A stretch of DNA of 39,638 bases from Methylocystis sp. (GTDB lineage: Bacteria > Pseudomonadota > Alphaproteobacteria > Rhizobiales > Beijerinckiaceae), in NCBI GenBank assembly GCA_020252485.1, contig JADCCX010000027.1, forward strand, positions 1 through 39,638. The letters are read 5' to 3'. Positions 24,609 through 34,339 of the stretch are shown here, piece after piece. Made by a program: the position numbers and the translations under genes. The notes under the pieces were generated by a model. It was not told where the DNA came from and searched no databases. It saw nothing but the letters and a program-made list of their open reading frames with translations. Position 1 is the first letter of the stretch. Each line of letters begins with the position of its first letter.

Positions 24609-25457
24609 ATGAAACTCGTTCGTTGGGGCAAACCGGGCAAGGAAAAGCCGGGGATCATTGATTCGGATGGCAAGATTCGCGATCTTTCCGGGGTCGTTCC
24701 CGATATCGGCGGAGCGACGCTGTCGCCCATGGCGCTGGCCAGGATCGCCAAGGCCAAGAGGGAGAAACTGCCCCTGGTGCGCGGCAAACCGCGGTTCGGG
24801 CCATGCGTCGGCCATGTGCCGAATTTTTATGCGATCGGGCTTAATTATGCCGACCATGCTGCGGAAACGGGGGCGGCCATTCCCGCCGAGCCAATCCTCT
24901 TCAACAAGGCGACGTCCTGCATCATGGGGCCCAATGACGAGGTCATGATTCCGAAGGGCTCGAAGAAGACGGATTGGGAGGTCGAACTCGCCATCGTCAT
25001 TGGCAGCCGGGCGTCATATGTGACGCAGAAGGAGGCGATGGAGGTGATCGCCGGCTTCTGCATCTGCAACGATGTGTCGGAGCGCGAGTTCCAGATAGAG
25101 CGCGGCGGCCAGTGGATGAAGGGCAAGGGCTGCCCCACCTTCGGCCCGATCGGACCCTGGCTCGTGACCAAGGACGAGATCAAGGACGTGCAGAAGCTCT
25201 CGATGTGGCTCGATCTCAACGGCGAGCGGGTGCAGAACGGCTCGACGAAAACGATGATCTTCGGCGTCAAGCACATCGTCTCCTACATGTCGCAATTCAT
25301 GGAGCTGTTGCCGGGGGACGTGATCACCACCGGCACGCCGCCGGGCGTTGGTCTGGGCATGAAGCCGCAGCGCTTCCTGAAGCCGGGCGATGTCATGCGT
25401 GTGGGCATTGAGGGCCTGGGCGAGCAGAAGCAGCTCGTGACAGCCTGGCATGCCTGA
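24609..25457 (+). CDS. Fumarylacetoacetate hydrolase-family protein
   Basis: A 282-residue enzyme of the FAH family, whose members hydrolyse or hydrate beta-diketone or 2-hydroxy-diene acids in aromatic catabolism, or decarboxylate oxaloacetate. Seen are IGLNYADHAAETG, the metal-binding pattern PNDEVMIPKGSKKTDWEVELAIVIG with acidic ligands, CNDVSEREFQ, KGCPTFGPIGPWLVT and TTGTPPGVGLGM. The start ATG at 24609 is nine bases after AGGAGG; an ATG two codons earlier is only three bases from it. It is a single gene without pathway neighbours, so the substrate is open. Ureidoglycolate lyase-like members also exist, but the sequence does not distinguish these. Confidence 0.9.
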   Translation: MKLVRWGKPGKEKPGIIDSDGKIRDLSGVVPDIGGATLSPMALARIAKAKREKLPLVRGKPRFGPCVGHVPNFYAIGLNYADHAAETGAAIPAEPILFNKATSCIMGPNDEVMIPKGSKKTDWEVELAIVIGSRASYVTQKEAMEVIAGFCICNDVSEREFQIERGGQWMKGKGCPTFGPIGPWLVTKDEIKDVQKLSMWLDLNGERVQNGSTKTMIFGVKHIVSYMSQFMELLPGDVITTGTPPGVGLGMKPQRFLKPGDVMRVGIEGLGEQKQLVTAWHA

Positions 25458-25524
25458 GGGCTGCGGCGCGGATCGGTTTCCAGTCCACCGGCAAGCCTGA
25501 CGGGCTGATGCCCGCCGGCGCCCT

Positions 25525-26874
25525 TTAGACCGCGATGCGGCCGACGAAGTTTTCGATCTCGCGGTCGAGGCTTTGGGAATGGCCCGACAGCTTTTCGGCG
25601 AAGCCGCCAAGCGTGCTGGTGGCGCGGGAAGCCTCGTTCATGGCGGCGCGCAGCAATTCCGCATCCTTGGCGACGCCCGTGATGCGCAATGCCGCCGCCT
25701 CGGTGTTGCCGAGGATTTCGCCGGCTGCGGAGGATTGCTGGACGGCCGCCGCCGCGACTTCGCTCGATATCGCCGAAAGACTGGCGATTGTCCCGGCGAT
25801 TCCGCTGATCGTCGAAGCGCAGAAATCGACTGCCGTCTGGATCTCCCGGATCTGCCTGGTGATCTCTTCGGTGGCGGAGCGGGTCTGCCCCGCAAGCTGC
25901 TTCACCTCGGTGGCGACCACGGCAAAGCCGCGTCCCGCCTCACCGGCTCTTGCCGCCTCGATGGTGGCATTCAGCGCCAGCAGATTCGTCTGGTCCGCGA
26001 CAGCGGTGATCAGGTCCACGGTCGAGCCCACGCTTTGCGCCAGAGCGGCAAGCCGCATGACCGCAGAAGCCGCGCCATCGGTTTCAGCCACGGCTTTGCT
26101 GGCAAGGTCGCTGCTCGTCAGCGCCCGGTCGCTGACGCTTTCGATCGACTGGTTGAGCTGCTGGGTGGCGGCCGTGATCGCGGACAGATCCTTGCTGCCG
26201 ACCTTCCAGACTTCTTCGGATACGAGAGCAACGCGGTGACCTTCTCCGACCGATTGCAGGGTGAGCGCAGTGGCGTCGCCCAAGGCGTCGACCGCCATCA
26301 TCATATCCTTTTGCATGACGGCGATCACGCTGCGGATATGCGAACTCGCCTCGCTGTTGCGCGTCACGCGCTCCATGCCTTCGGATTTGAGCACGCGATG
26401 ATCGAGCGCGATGGCGTTCGCGATGTCGAAGGTCAGCAGCCGGAAGACGGCGTCGCTCATGGCCAATGCCTTCGGAACATTGAACCGCGCGCGTTTGGCG
26501 ATGAGATGATTGATGCGCGTGAGCAGCTGGTTGGCGGCGGCGAGCCGGGCCCGCGTCCTGAACGTCCCCTCCGCCTCGATCTCCGCCGTTGCTCTTAGCG
26601 ACTCGACGTAACGGCTGTCGAGATTGCCTTCAAACAGACCTGCAAAATGGCGTGATTGGACCTCGATCAACCGCTCCCGCGTACGCCCGATATGGCTTGC
26701 GAAGGCCGGATACTTGAAGAATTCGTCGCAATACGCCGAAACGGCACGCTCCGCCATCTCCTGCATCTGAGGCGCTAAATCACGCGCGTAGGCAAGCGTT
26801 TGCTGATCGATCCGGTAAAGCACAAGCCGCGGATCGATCTCCTGCTTCAGAACAGATATGGGATCTTCGGACAT
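25525..26874 (-). CDS. Soluble chemoreceptor with globin-type sensor domain
   Basis: A 449-residue methyl-accepting chemotaxis protein without membrane helices. Residues 1-170 resemble the protoglobin sensor of globin-coupled sensors ([39 protein letters not shown]). The region where the heme-binding proximal histidine is expected reads [11 protein letters not shown], with Glu100 at the apparent histidine position, so heme may not bind. A linker follows, then the signalling domain with the hairpin tip [20 protein letters not shown] and [18 protein letters not shown]. There is no C-terminal CheR-binding pentapeptide. It would act on CheA/CheW in the cytoplasm. No che genes are in the window. 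Orthologues in rhizobia have been linked to aerotaxis, but the altered pocket makes oxygen sensing uncertain here. Confidence 0.88.
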   Translation of the reverse strand: MSEDPISVLKQEIDPRLVLYRIDQQTLAYARDLAPQMQEMAERAVSAYCDEFFKYPAFASHIGRTRERLIEVQSRHFAGLFEGNLDSRYVESLRATAEIEAEGTFRTRARLAAANQLLTRINHLIAKRARFNVPKALAMSDAVFRLLTFDIANAIALDHRVLKSEGMERVTRNSEASSHIRSVIAVMQKDMMMAVDALGDATALTLQSVGEGHRVALVSEEVWKVGSKDLSAITAATQQLNQSIESVSDRALTSSDLASKAVAETDGAASAVMRLAALAQSVGSTVDLITAVADQTNLLALNATIEAARAGEAGRGFAVVATEVKQLAGQTRSATEEITRQIREIQTAVDFCASTISGIAGTIASLSAISSEVAAAAVQQSSAAGEILGNTEAAALRITGVAKDAELLRAAMNEASRATSTLGGFAEKLSGHSQSLDREIENFVGRIAV

Positions 26875-27098
26875 CGTTTCCTCCCGCGCGAGAATACGAA
26901 GGCTTGGTTAACAAAGGGTGGGCCGCAACGCTCCAAGTCTGTCCGCGCGTCCGCATTTCCAGCAAGGCATCGATTGCGCCGGTGGCGCAGCGAAGTCCCC
27001 CGCCGATGGTCAGGAAGGCGCGGCTCGCATCAAGCCGGGCCGACAGCTGTTCAACGGGCCCATGCGAAGAGGGCAATCCTGAAATGGATGGGGTCAGT

Positions 27099-27176
27099 TG
27101 GTCGGAGCGGCGGGATTTGAACCCACGACCCCTAGTCCCCCAGACTAGTGCGCTAACCAGGCTGCGCTACGCTCCG
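27099..27176 (-). tRNA. tRNA-Pro (anticodon GGG)
   Basis: Complete cloverleaf on the minus strand. The acceptor stem is CGGAGCG/CGCTCCG, the D-stem GCGC/GCGC, the anticodon stem CTAGT/ACTAG around the loop CTGGGGG (anticodon GGG), and the T-arm GTGGG-TTCAAAT-CCCGC. The discriminator base is A, and CCA is encoded at 27099-27101. The upstream 224 bases to the chemoreceptor start contain no recognisable gene. Confidence 0.97.
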
Positions 27177-27237
27177 AAACCAACGCAGTCTATAGGCGAA
27201 GGGCGAACGGCTGGCAACGCGGGGACGCCGGTTAATT

Positions 27238-27705
27238 TCAGGCGGCGCGGACGGCGGCGAGCAGCCGCCGGCATTCCGTCAATTCGGTCAATGCGGCTTC
27301 GAGCGCGGACCGCGCATCCCTGGGGGCGGCCGGGAGCGCCGCGAGCGGCGGCGCGGCCGCCGGAGCAACAGCAGCAGGCCCGGCGGCCGCACGGGCGGAT
27401 GGCGGGACCGATGCGAGGGTGAACGCCCCTGTCTTTCCCGCCTGCTGGACGACCTTGACCCCCTGCTCCCTGATGATCTTCTGGACGCCTTTGATGGTGT
27501 AGCGCTCAGCGTGAAGCAGGTGTTTCAGGCCGCGCAGGAAATCGACATCGTCAGGCCGGTAATAGCGGCGGCCGCCGCCGCGCTTCAGCGGTTTGATCTG
27601 CGCGAAGCGCGTCTCCCAGAAGCGGAGAACATGTTGAGGAAGATCCAGGTCCTCCGCAGCTTCCGAGATGGTGCGAAAGGCATCCGGCGCCTTGTCCGTG
27701 GTCAT
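27238..27705 (-). CDS. MerR-type transcriptional regulator
   Basis: A 155-residue protein with an N-terminal MerR winged helix ([25 protein letters not shown], then [22 protein letters not shown], residues 10-65). An Ala/Pro-rich linker and a short helix complete it. No effector domain or metal-binding cysteines are present. It follows ihfA by 31 bases, an arrangement common in Hyphomicrobiales. Targets are unknown. Confidence 0.88.
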   Translation of the reverse strand: MTTDKAPDAFRTISEAAEDLDLPQHVLRFWETRFAQIKPLKRGGGRRYYRPDDVDFLRGLKHLLHAERYTIKGVQKIIREQGVKVVQQAGKTGAFTLASVPPSARAAAGPAAVAPAAAPPLAALPAAPRDARSALEAALTELTECRRLLAAVRAA

Positions 27706-27736
27706 TGCGGCATTCCTTTATCGGCAAAAGCCCGGC

Positions 27737-28051
27737 TCAATCTTCCTCATCCGCCATTTCGAGGCCGTTGATGCGGCCCTTCAGGACGTTCGAGGCCTTG
27801 AACACCATCACGCGGCGCGGCGTGATCGGCACCTCGACGCCCGTCTTCGGATTGCGGCCGACGCGCGCCCCCTTGGACCGGACAATGAAGGAGCCGAAGG
27901 ACGACAGCTTGACGTTCTCGCCGCGCTCGATGGCGTGGGCGATTTCATCAAGAATCAACTCGACAAGATCGGCCGATTCTGTCCGGGACAAGCCAACCTG
28001 CTTGTAGACGGCCTCGGCAAGATCCGCCCGCGTCAACGTCTGGTTCGCCAC
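27737..28051 (-). CDS. ihfA: Integration host factor subunit alpha
   Basis: A 104-residue DNA-bending protein that pairs with IhfB to organise nucleoid structure and assist sigma54 promoters and recombination. The family signature [19 protein letters not shown] (the DNA-intercalating beta arm with its NP) is clear, as is [17 protein letters not shown] near the start. The GTG at 28051 is preferred because GAGG lies six bases upstream and gives the normal length; an in-frame ATG at 28087 would add 12 residues. It is followed by the MerR-like gene. Confidence 0.94.
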   Translation of the reverse strand: MANQTLTRADLAEAVYKQVGLSRTESADLVELILDEIAHAIERGENVKLSSFGSFIVRSKGARVGRNPKTGVEVPITPRRVMVFKASNVLKGRINGLEMADEED

Positions 28052-28199
28052 GAATGACCTCTTCGTTGCCAGAAGGGCGGAATGCACGCGAATCCCCCCG
28101 CCGGAGACTCAAGACTATCCCTCTGATTTCATGACGGTATTCAGCCGCTTGCCGCTGGTCAACCGGAAAATGGTCCGCCCTCTCCCCCGCCGTGCGTCT

Positions 28200-29138
28200 T
28201 CACGCGGAGCGCAGCGCCTGGCCGGCGTGAACGGCCTTTTCAGCAAGAAACCCGACAGCCAGGCCGAAGACGCCCGCCAGCGCCGCCCCAACCAGCCATT
28301 GCGCAAGGCCTTTGCCGGCAGGCGCGAACTCAGCCAGCGTGGCCGCCGCCGCCTCGATCGCATGTTCAGGGCCAGCGAAACCAAGGCCTGCCGATCCGTG
28401 CAGGATGATGCCGCCGCCCACCCACAGCATCGCCAGCATGCCGACAATGCTCAGGGTCTTGAGCAGATGGGGCATGGCCCTGACGATGCCGATGCCGGCC
28501 GCTCCCACTGCCCCGCCGCGGCGCGCCATGGCGACGCCCATATCGTCGGCCTTCACGATCAGCGCGACGGCCCCGTAGACGATCGCCGTAATGCCGATGC
28601 CCACCGCCGCCAGCACCGCAGCCTGCGTCCAGAACGACGATTGCGCCACACTCGCCAGCGTGATCGCCATGATCTCGGCGGAAAGGATCAGGTCGGTGCG
28701 GATCGCTCCCGCCACGCGGGCATCCTCCAGCGCCTTCGCATCGGCAGGCTGGCCGCCCGCCGGCGTCTCGTGCTTGGGCGCGGGGGACAGCATGTCGCGG
28801 ACCTTCTCGTAACCCTCGAAGCAGAGGAAAACGCCGCCCGCCATCAGAAGCGGCGTGATGATCCAGGGCGCGAAATAGTTCAGCGCCAGAGCGCCGGGCA
28901 ACAGGAACAGAATCTTGTTCTTGAGGGAGCCCCAGGCGATCTTGCCGACGATGGGCAATTCGCGATCCGCGGCGAAGCCGACAACGTAGCGGGGCGTGAC
29001 GGCTGCATCGTCGATGACGATCCCTGCCGCCTTCGAGCCAGCCTTGGCGGCCTGCGCTGCAACATCATCGAGAGAGGCGGCCGCGACCTTGGCGATCGCC
29101 GCGATATCGTCGAGAAGCGCCAGAAGTCCGCCAGCCAT
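28200..29138 (-). CDS. DUF808 (YedI-like) membrane protein
   Basis: A 312-residue integral membrane protein of the DUF808 family, function unknown. The family start is typical: GGLLALLDDIAAIAKVAAASLDD, followed by AGIVIDDAAVTPRYV. Several hydrophobic segments lie between residues 75 and 300, and FEGYEKV follows the first ones. It sits between fabH and ihfA, which in related genomes are usually close together, so it is probably an insertion into that block rather than a functional partner. Confidence 0.9.
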   Translation of the reverse strand: MAGGLLALLDDIAAIAKVAAASLDDVAAQAAKAGSKAAGIVIDDAAVTPRYVVGFAADRELPIVGKIAWGSLKNKILFLLPGALALNYFAPWIITPLLMAGGVFLCFEGYEKVRDMLSPAPKHETPAGGQPADAKALEDARVAGAIRTDLILSAEIMAITLASVAQSSFWTQAAVLAAVGIGITAIVYGAVALIVKADDMGVAMARRGGAVGAAGIGIVRAMPHLLKTLSIVGMLAMLWVGGGIILHGSAGLGFAGPEHAIEAAAATLAEFAPAGKGLAQWLVGAALAGVFGLAVGFLAEKAVHAGQALRSA

Positions 29139-29199
29139 GGTTCGCCTCAGGGTTTCAAACAGCTACCGGTTGAATGTTGACCTCCGCAAGAGTCAACCC

Positions 29200-30174
29200 T
29201 CACATCCGAACGAGCACGCTCCCCCAGGTGAAGCCGCCGCCCATCGCCTCGAGCAGGACAAGGTGCCCCTTGCGGATGCGGCCGTCCTTGACGGCGGTGT
29301 CCAGCGCCAGGGGAATGGAGGCTGCGGACGTGTTGCCGTGGATGTCGACGGTGATGACCACTTTCTCGGGCGGGATCTTCAGTTTCTCCGCCGAGGCGTC
29401 AATGATGCGCTTGTTCGCCTGGTGGGGGACGAACCAGTCGATATCAGCGGAGGTAAGGCCCGTGGCGGCATAGGCGGCTTCGATGACGTCGGTGATCATG
29501 CCGACGGCGTGTTTGAAAACCTCCTTGCCCTGCATGCGCAGCAGGCCCACAGTCCCGGTGGCGGAGGGGCCGCCATCGACGTAGAGTTTTTCACGGTGAC
29601 GGCCGTCCGAGCGCAGATGCGCGGTGAGCACGCCGCGGTCGCTCATGCTGTGGGTGCCGCTCTGCGCTTCGATGACGACCGCGCCGGCCCCATCGCCGAA
29701 GAGCACGCAGGTGGTGCGGTCTGTCCAGTCGAGAATGCGCGAGAAGGTTTCCGCGCCGATCACCAGCGCCCGCTTGTGCATGCCGGAAACGATCATCTTG
29801 TCCGCGACGCTCAGCGCATAGACGAAGCCGGAACAGACCGCCTGCAGATCGAAAGCCGCGCCGCGGGTGATGCCAAGATTATACTGCACCTGGGTCGCGG
29901 TCGCCGGAAAGGTGTAATCCGGCGTAGCGGTCGCCAGCACGATGAGGTCGATATCAGCGGCTGTCAGACCGGCGCTCGCCAGCGCGGCTTCGGCTGCCCG
30001 CGTGGCCAGCACGGAAGTCGTCTCTTCGAATCCGGATGAGATATGACGCTGTTTGATGCCCGTCCGCTGCACGATCCATTCATCGGACGTATCGAGCGTC
30101 GCGGCCAGTTCCGCATTGGTGACGATCTTGGCGGGCAGCGCGCTGCCGGTGCCGAGGACGACGGAGCGCAGCAT
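29200..30174 (-). CDS. fabH: 3-oxoacyl-ACP synthase III
   Basis: A 324-residue condensing enzyme that starts fatty acid synthesis from acetyl-CoA and malonyl-ACP in the cytoplasm. The catalytic triad is present: Cys in [11 protein letters not shown], His in VPHQANKRI and Asn in [10 protein letters not shown]. The N-terminus [17 protein letters not shown] is characteristic. Its ATG follows the plsX stop codon directly without a spacer, so the genes are translationally coupled. Confidence 0.97.
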   Translation of the reverse strand: MLRSVVLGTGSALPAKIVTNAELAATLDTSDEWIVQRTGIKQRHISSGFEETTSVLATRAAEAALASAGLTAADIDLIVLATATPDYTFPATATQVQYNLGITRGAAFDLQAVCSGFVYALSVADKMIVSGMHKRALVIGAETFSRILDWTDRTTCVLFGDGAGAVVIEAQSGTHSMSDRGVLTAHLRSDGRHREKLYVDGGPSATGTVGLLRMQGKEVFKHAVGMITDVIEAAYAATGLTSADIDWFVPHQANKRIIDASAEKLKIPPEKVVITVDIHGNTSAASIPLALDTAVKDGRIRKGHLVLLEAMGGGFTWGSVLVRM

Positions 30175-31251
30175 TCATGACTCCCCGGAAGCAGCCGGTT
30201 CATCCGCGAGGGCCGCCGCCACGGCGGGCTTGCGGTGATAGGCCGTCAGCGTCTCCGCAATCTTGGACTGAAGGTCGTGGAGCACCATGTCGTAACCCAT
30301 GTCGATTGCGGCGGCAAACCCGAGCGCATCGGCGCCGCCATGGCTCTTGATGACGATGCCGTTGAGGCCCAGGAACACCCCGCCGTTGGCCCGGCGCGGG
30401 TCCATCTTCTCCTTGAGTGCGGCAAAGGCGCGCCGCGCGAAGATATAGCCGATCTTCGACATGATCGAACGGCTCATCGCCGCCTTGAGATACTCGCCGA
30501 TCTGCTTGGCGGTGCCCTCCGCCGTCTTGAGGGCGATGTTTCCGGAAAAGCCTTCGGTGACCACGACATCGACCGTGCCCTTGCCGATGTCATCGCCTTC
30601 GACGAAGCCGGCGTATGTCAGGCCCGGAACGGGGTTCTCGCGCATCAGCTTGCCGGCGGCTTTCACTTCCTCGACGCCTTTGATCTCCTCCACGCCGACA
30701 TTGAGCAGGCCGACCGACGGGCTTCTGATGTCGAAGACGATCCGCGCCATCGCCGATCCCATGACGGCGATGTCGATCAGCCGCTGGGCGTCGGCGCCGA
30801 TGGAAGCGCCCACATCGAGCACGACCGATTCCCCGCGAATCGTCGGCCAGAGGCCCGCGATGGCCGGCCGGTCGATGCTCGCCATCGTTCTGAGGCAGAA
30901 GGTGGCCATCGCCATCAGGGCGCCGGTGTTGCCGGCGGAAATGCAAACGTCGGCCTCGTCTTTCTTCACGGCCTCGATCGATCGCCACATCGACGATTTC
31001 CAGCGGCCCTTGCGCAGCGCGGCGCTCGGCTTGTCATCCATCTGCACCATCACGTCGCAATGGTGAAAGGTGGTCCGCTCCTTGAGCTTCGGATGCTTGT
31101 TCAGGATCGGCATCACAGCCTGCTCCTGCCCGTAGATCACGAACATTGCGTCCGGATGGCGCTCTAGCGCCGAAGCAGCCCCGGGAATGGTCACGGACGG
31201 GCCGTGGTCGCCACCCATGGCATCGATGGAAATGCGGACAATCTTGGGCAT
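30175..31251 (-). CDS. plsX: Phosphate acyltransferase PlsX
   Basis: A 358-residue peripheral membrane enzyme that makes acyl-phosphate from acyl-ACP for phospholipid synthesis. Family blocks are [11 protein letters not shown] at the start, VMIYGQE-like [31 protein letters not shown] and [14 protein letters not shown]. Length is normal (about 340-360). It lies upstream of fabH and downstream of yceD; rpmF, often found between yceD and plsX in other bacteria, is absent from the 128-base gap. Confidence 0.97.
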   Translation of the reverse strand: MPKIVRISIDAMGGDHGPSVTIPGAASALERHPDAMFVIYGQEQAVMPILNKHPKLKERTTFHHCDVMVQMDDKPSAALRKGRWKSSMWRSIEAVKKDEADVCISAGNTGALMAMATFCLRTMASIDRPAIAGLWPTIRGESVVLDVGASIGADAQRLIDIAVMGSAMARIVFDIRSPSVGLLNVGVEEIKGVEEVKAAGKLMRENPVPGLTYAGFVEGDDIGKGTVDVVVTEGFSGNIALKTAEGTAKQIGEYLKAAMSRSIMSKIGYIFARRAFAALKEKMDPRRANGGVFLGLNGIVIKSHGGADALGFAAAIDMGYDMVLHDLQSKIAETLTAYHRKPAVAAALADEPAASGES

Positions 31252-31379
31252 CTGTGGCCTGTGGCCTGTTCCTTTGCGGGGAAGCCGGGGATGCTTCCGC
31301 TAGCCGATCCCCATCACCGTTGCAATGCCAAGACGGACCTTGCGGACAACGGCGGAGAAACCAAACAGAGGGGCACGGT

Positions 31380-31907
31380 TCATTCAGCCTGTGGCTTCTT
31401 GAGGGCAGCCAGCGCGGCGAACGGACTTTCGGTTGTCTCCCGAGCGTCTTCCGGCATTTCGATACCCGGCTTGCGGGGAAAAGGCGGCAAGCCAAGCGCC
31501 AGCGCCTCCACGGCCAGCATGCCGGCATCAATGATCCCATCCTCGATCAGGTCGGGCGGATCGGGGTCATCGAGGGTCCGCTCCACCTCCCTGCGGCCGA
31601 CGGGACCGAGATTGTCCGGCAGCGCCAGGCGGACATCGATCGGTTCGGCGACCTCCACCGGAAAAGGCTCCAGCGAAACGACGCAGGTCTGGTGCGCCGA
31701 AGCCCGGATGCTGCCCGTCGCCTGGAATTCGCCCGGGCGGACAGCGGTGACCGAGACCTCTGCGTGGAAGCTCTCTACCGAAGCCAGATCGAGCCACCCG
31801 GCGAGCGCCGAAAGCTCGGCCTGTGTAGGCTCGATCACCATCCTGAGGCCCTGCCGGGGGAGCGAGGCGACATAAACCGGCCGCCAGAGAGGACCGCGCT
31901 CCGTCAT
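31380..31907 (-). CDS. YceD/DUF177-family protein
   Basis: A 175-residue member of the YceD family, linked in other bacteria to ribosome assembly and 23S rRNA processing through its genetic neighbourhood with rpmF. The pattern GSIRASAHQTCVVSLEPFPVEV and the acidic segment LDDPDPPDLIEDGIIDAGMLAVEALAL are typical of the alphaproteobacterial form. It overlaps the preceding Cbp3-like gene by four bases, so the two are coupled. Confidence 0.9.
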   Translation of the reverse strand: MTERGPLWRPVYVASLPRQGLRMVIEPTQAELSALAGWLDLASVESFHAEVSVTAVRPGEFQATGSIRASAHQTCVVSLEPFPVEVAEPIDVRLALPDNLGPVGRREVERTLDDPDPPDLIEDGIIDAGMLAVEALALGLPPFPRKPGIEMPEDARETTESPFAALAALKKPQAE

Positions 31908-32443
31908 TGGCCGCCTGCCGCAGATTGCAGCGCGGCACCGCTCAGGAGCCGGTCGAGATCCATCGCGGCGAGCGCTTTCGCGAGCTTGCGGATATGCTGG
32001 GCGAGCGCGGTGGCAAGGGCCGGTTCCTCGGGCTTTTCCAGCACGTTGCGGGACAGCGCGCGTTCCAGCGCGTCGGCTGGCGCGTCCCCGGCCAGCGCCG
32101 CCTCATAGGCCTCGGCCCGGCCATAGAAGGCCCGGCCCAGCGCCTTGACCTTCTTGGGCACCGAGATATCGCCGATGCCGATTTCGCGCATGGCCAGATC
32201 CAGATCGGCGAAGAAGCGATCGACCAGCTCCTGCGCAAGCGCGTCGGCCGGCGTCGGCAGGGAGCGCAAATGGCGCAGGACAAGCATCAGATGCAGCGCC
32301 AGCGTGTCAAAGCGGCCCATCACCGTGTCAGGAACGCCCAGATCACGGTAAAGGCGGGGCAGGCGGGCCGCCGCCACGATGTCGCCATAGACCGCATCCA
32401 CCGAAGGCACGGGTTTCTTGCGGGTGAACAGACTGACGACCAT
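31904..32443 (-). CDS. Ubiquinol-cytochrome c chaperone (Cbp3-like) protein
   Basis: A 179-residue protein of the family that includes mitochondrial Cbp3/UQCC1, which assists cytochrome b and the bc1 complex. Recognisable are VYGDIVAAARLPRLYRDLGVPDT, FDTLALHLMLVLRHL and the DISVPKKVKALGRAFYGRAEAY core. Length is normal for the bacterial form. It is first in the operon with yceD and lies divergent from bamE with 147 bases between them that should hold both promoters. Confidence 0.92.
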   Translation of the reverse strand: MVVSLFTRKKPVPSVDAVYGDIVAAARLPRLYRDLGVPDTVMGRFDTLALHLMLVLRHLRSLPTPADALAQELVDRFFADLDLAMREIGIGDISVPKKVKALGRAFYGRAEAYEAALAGDAPADALERALSRNVLEKPEEPALATALAQHIRKLAKALAAMDLDRLLSGAALQSAAGGQ

Positions 32444-32590
32444 GCTTCACTCACTCTGCCGGCTGGTTCCCGCCGCTGCCGGTCGGGTCAGGATTTCGGC
32501 CTGTTGCGCGTTTTGTCACCTCGGGCTACCACCCGGTGATGGCAGGCGTCATATAGGCGCTTCAATGCGGGTCTCATAGGTTTGCTGGTT

Positions 32591-33049
32591 ATGGCTGCGA
32601 TGATTTTTGCGAGACGCGCCGCGCTGGCGGCTGTGGTGGGAGCAATGCTGGGCCTTGCCGCCTGCGAAGGCGAAATCATCAATCGCGGCTGGCAAATCGA
32701 TGAGCGGGCGCTGGAGCAGATCCAGCCCGGCTCTTCCGCCGAGCAGGTGCTGCTGGTGCTGGGCACGCCATCCATGGTGTCGACTGTCGGCGGCAAGACC
32801 TATTTCTATGTGTCGCAGCGCCTGACCCGGCGCTTTCAGTTTCAGAACGCAACCATTCAGGACCAGCGCGTGGTCGCCATTTACCTCGATGACAAGAACA
32901 AGGTAAGCCGCGTCGCCAATTTCGGCATCCAGGACGGCCAGATCTTCGATTTCGTCAGCCGCACCACCCCATCCGGCGGCGACGAACTCACCATCCTGCG
33001 CCAGCTGTTCCGCGCCTCCAACATCCTCGCTCCGCTGCCGCCCAGCTAG
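32591..33049 (+). CDS. bamE: Outer membrane protein assembly factor BamE
   Basis: A 152-residue lipoprotein of the BAM complex. After a hydrophobic signal there is a lipobox (GLAAC, Cys near residue 22). The SmpA/OmlA domain follows with IQPGSSAEQVLLVLGTPSMV and TYFYVSQRL. The ATG at 32591 is preferred; a TTG at 32582 is also open. It is transcribed divergently from the Cbp3-like gene and followed after 11 bases by the rsm22-like gene. Confidence 0.92.
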   Translation: MAAMIFARRAALAAVVGAMLGLAACEGEIINRGWQIDERALEQIQPGSSAEQVLLVLGTPSMVSTVGGKTYFYVSQRLTRRFQFQNATIQDQRVVAIYLDDKNKVSRVANFGIQDGQIFDFVSRTTPSGGDELTILRQLFRASNILAPLPPS

Positions 33050-33060
33050 GGCGAAAACTC

Positions 33061-34071
33061 ATGACCTTGCTGCCGGGCTCGCTCCGATCCGCATTGACGG
33101 CGCTTGGCGAGGGCCAGGGGCGGAACGCCCTCGCGGCGCGCTCGCGAAGCATCACTGCGACCTATCGGGCCAGGGGCAATTCGCGCGAAGCGGTCATCAG
33201 CAATGGCGATGCCCTCGCCTATGCCATGGCGCGGATGCCGGCGACCTATGCGGCGGCGCAGAGGGCCTTGCAGGCATTGACCGAGGCCGCGGCGGATTTC
33301 CGGCCGCTATCGGTTCTCGATGTCGGCTGCGGACCGGGAACCGCCGGCTTTGCCGCCGCGGCCGCCTTTCCCTCTGTGACGGATTTCACCTTCTCCGACC
33401 GCAACGGACCGTTTCTGGCCCTTGCCGAGGCGCTCGCGCCGGCGGTCCTCGCCGGCCGAAATCTTCATATCTCGCCGCTGGAGCTCGAAGCTGCCGAAAC
33501 GCTTCCGGGCGCCGATCTGGTGATCGCCAGCTATGTCCTCGCCGAACGGCCGGCGGCGGTGCAGGCGAAGCTTGTCCTCGCCCTCTGGCAGGCCGCGCAG
33601 GGCGCGCTGGTTCTGGTCGAACCGGGAACCCCCGACGGCTTCCGGCGGCTCGCGGAAGCGCGCGCGGCGCTGGTGGCGCTCGGCGGCCATATCGCCGCCC
33701 CCTGCACCCATGAGAACCTCTGCCCCAAAAGCAGGACTGCAGCGGATGACTGGTGCCGCTTCTTCGTGCGCGTCCAGAGGAGCCGCGACCATCGTCATCT
33801 CAAGGGCGGCGACCGGCCCTTCGAGGACGAGCCCTTCATCTATCTCGCCGTCATGCGTGAGCCGGCGACGGCAAGGCTGAGCCACCGGATTGTCGGGCGG
33901 CCGAACCGGACCAAGGCTTGCATCAAGCTCCCTGTTTGCGGCGGCGACGGCGCGAGCGCCTGGTCCATCGCCAGCCGCGAGAAAAAATTGTTCAAGCTTT
34001 TCCATAAGATGGAATGGGGCGATGCAGTTCTGATTCCGATTCAGGCGCCGGATGTGACGGATGAGGTCTGA
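33061..34071 (+). CDS. Rsm22-family methyltransferase-like protein
   Basis: A 336-residue homologue of mitochondrial Rsm22, a small-ribosomal-subunit assembly factor with an S-adenosylmethionine-binding fold. The SAM motif is VLDVGCGPGTAGFAAAAAFP (residues 81-100), followed by FSDRN for the acidic residue. A cysteine-rich motif resembling the family's metal site is seen as PCTHENLCP with DDWCRFF after it. It follows bamE by 11 bases and may be cotranscribed with it. Enzymatic activity of bacterial members is not established. Confidence 0.88.
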   Translation: MTLLPGSLRSALTALGEGQGRNALAARSRSITATYRARGNSREAVISNGDALAYAMARMPATYAAAQRALQALTEAAADFRPLSVLDVGCGPGTAGFAAAAAFPSVTDFTFSDRNGPFLALAEALAPAVLAGRNLHISPLELEAAETLPGADLVIASYVLAERPAAVQAKLVLALWQAAQGALVLVEPGTPDGFRRLAEARAALVALGGHIAAPCTHENLCPKSRTAADDWCRFFVRVQRSRDHRHLKGGDRPFEDEPFIYLAVMREPATARLSHRIVGRPNRTKACIKLPVCGGDGASAWSIASREKKLFKLFHKMEWGDAVLIPIQAPDVTDEV

Positions 34072-34117
34072 GGCGCTTGCCATCACGACCCTGAACCCGG
34101 GTTAACCTGCGGGCTCC

Positions 34118-34168
34118 CTCCCTCCCCTTGACGGGGAGGGTCGGCGGCGAAAGCCGCTGGGGAGGGGT
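34118..34168 (+). repeat. Dispersed palindromic repeat, family A (variant copy)
   Basis: CCCTCCCC-TTGA-CGGGGAGGGT is followed by CGGCGGCGAAAGCCG and GGGGAGGGG. It is the same design as the copies at 18243-18298 and 34194-34251, with a diverged middle hairpin. Confidence 0.65.
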
Positions 34169-34193
34169 GATCATGAGGGTGACAATGAAAAAA

Positions 34194-34251
34194 TTCCCCC
34201 CACCCGGCCTCGCTGCGCTCGGCCACCCGCCCCGCAAGGGGGCGGGATGGG
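34194..34251 (-). repeat. Dispersed palindromic repeat, family A (copy 2)
   Basis: Read on the minus strand it matches the copy at 18243-18298 nearly base for base: CCCATCCC, the hairpin around TTGCGGGG, GGGTGGCCGAGCGCAGCGAG and the G-run. With the variant at 34118 it fills most of the gap between rsm22 and argC. Confidence 0.75.
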
Positions 34252-34339
34252 CGCTCGTGCAGGCAATCGTTAAGCCGGGCTCACAGCCCTGCCGCGCCAT
34301 GCGGCGCGCTTGACACCGCACGCCCGCTCTGGCATCGCG

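Noticed and set aside
26904-27422. A 172-codon plus-strand open frame running through the tRNA gene
   Set aside because: It reads through tRNA-Pro and the antisense of the MerR-like gene and has no protein-like composition.
31252-31379. A hidden rpmF gene between yceD and plsX
   Set aside because: The gap is 128 bases, too short for the roughly 60-codon rpmF, and no frame shows the L32 start.
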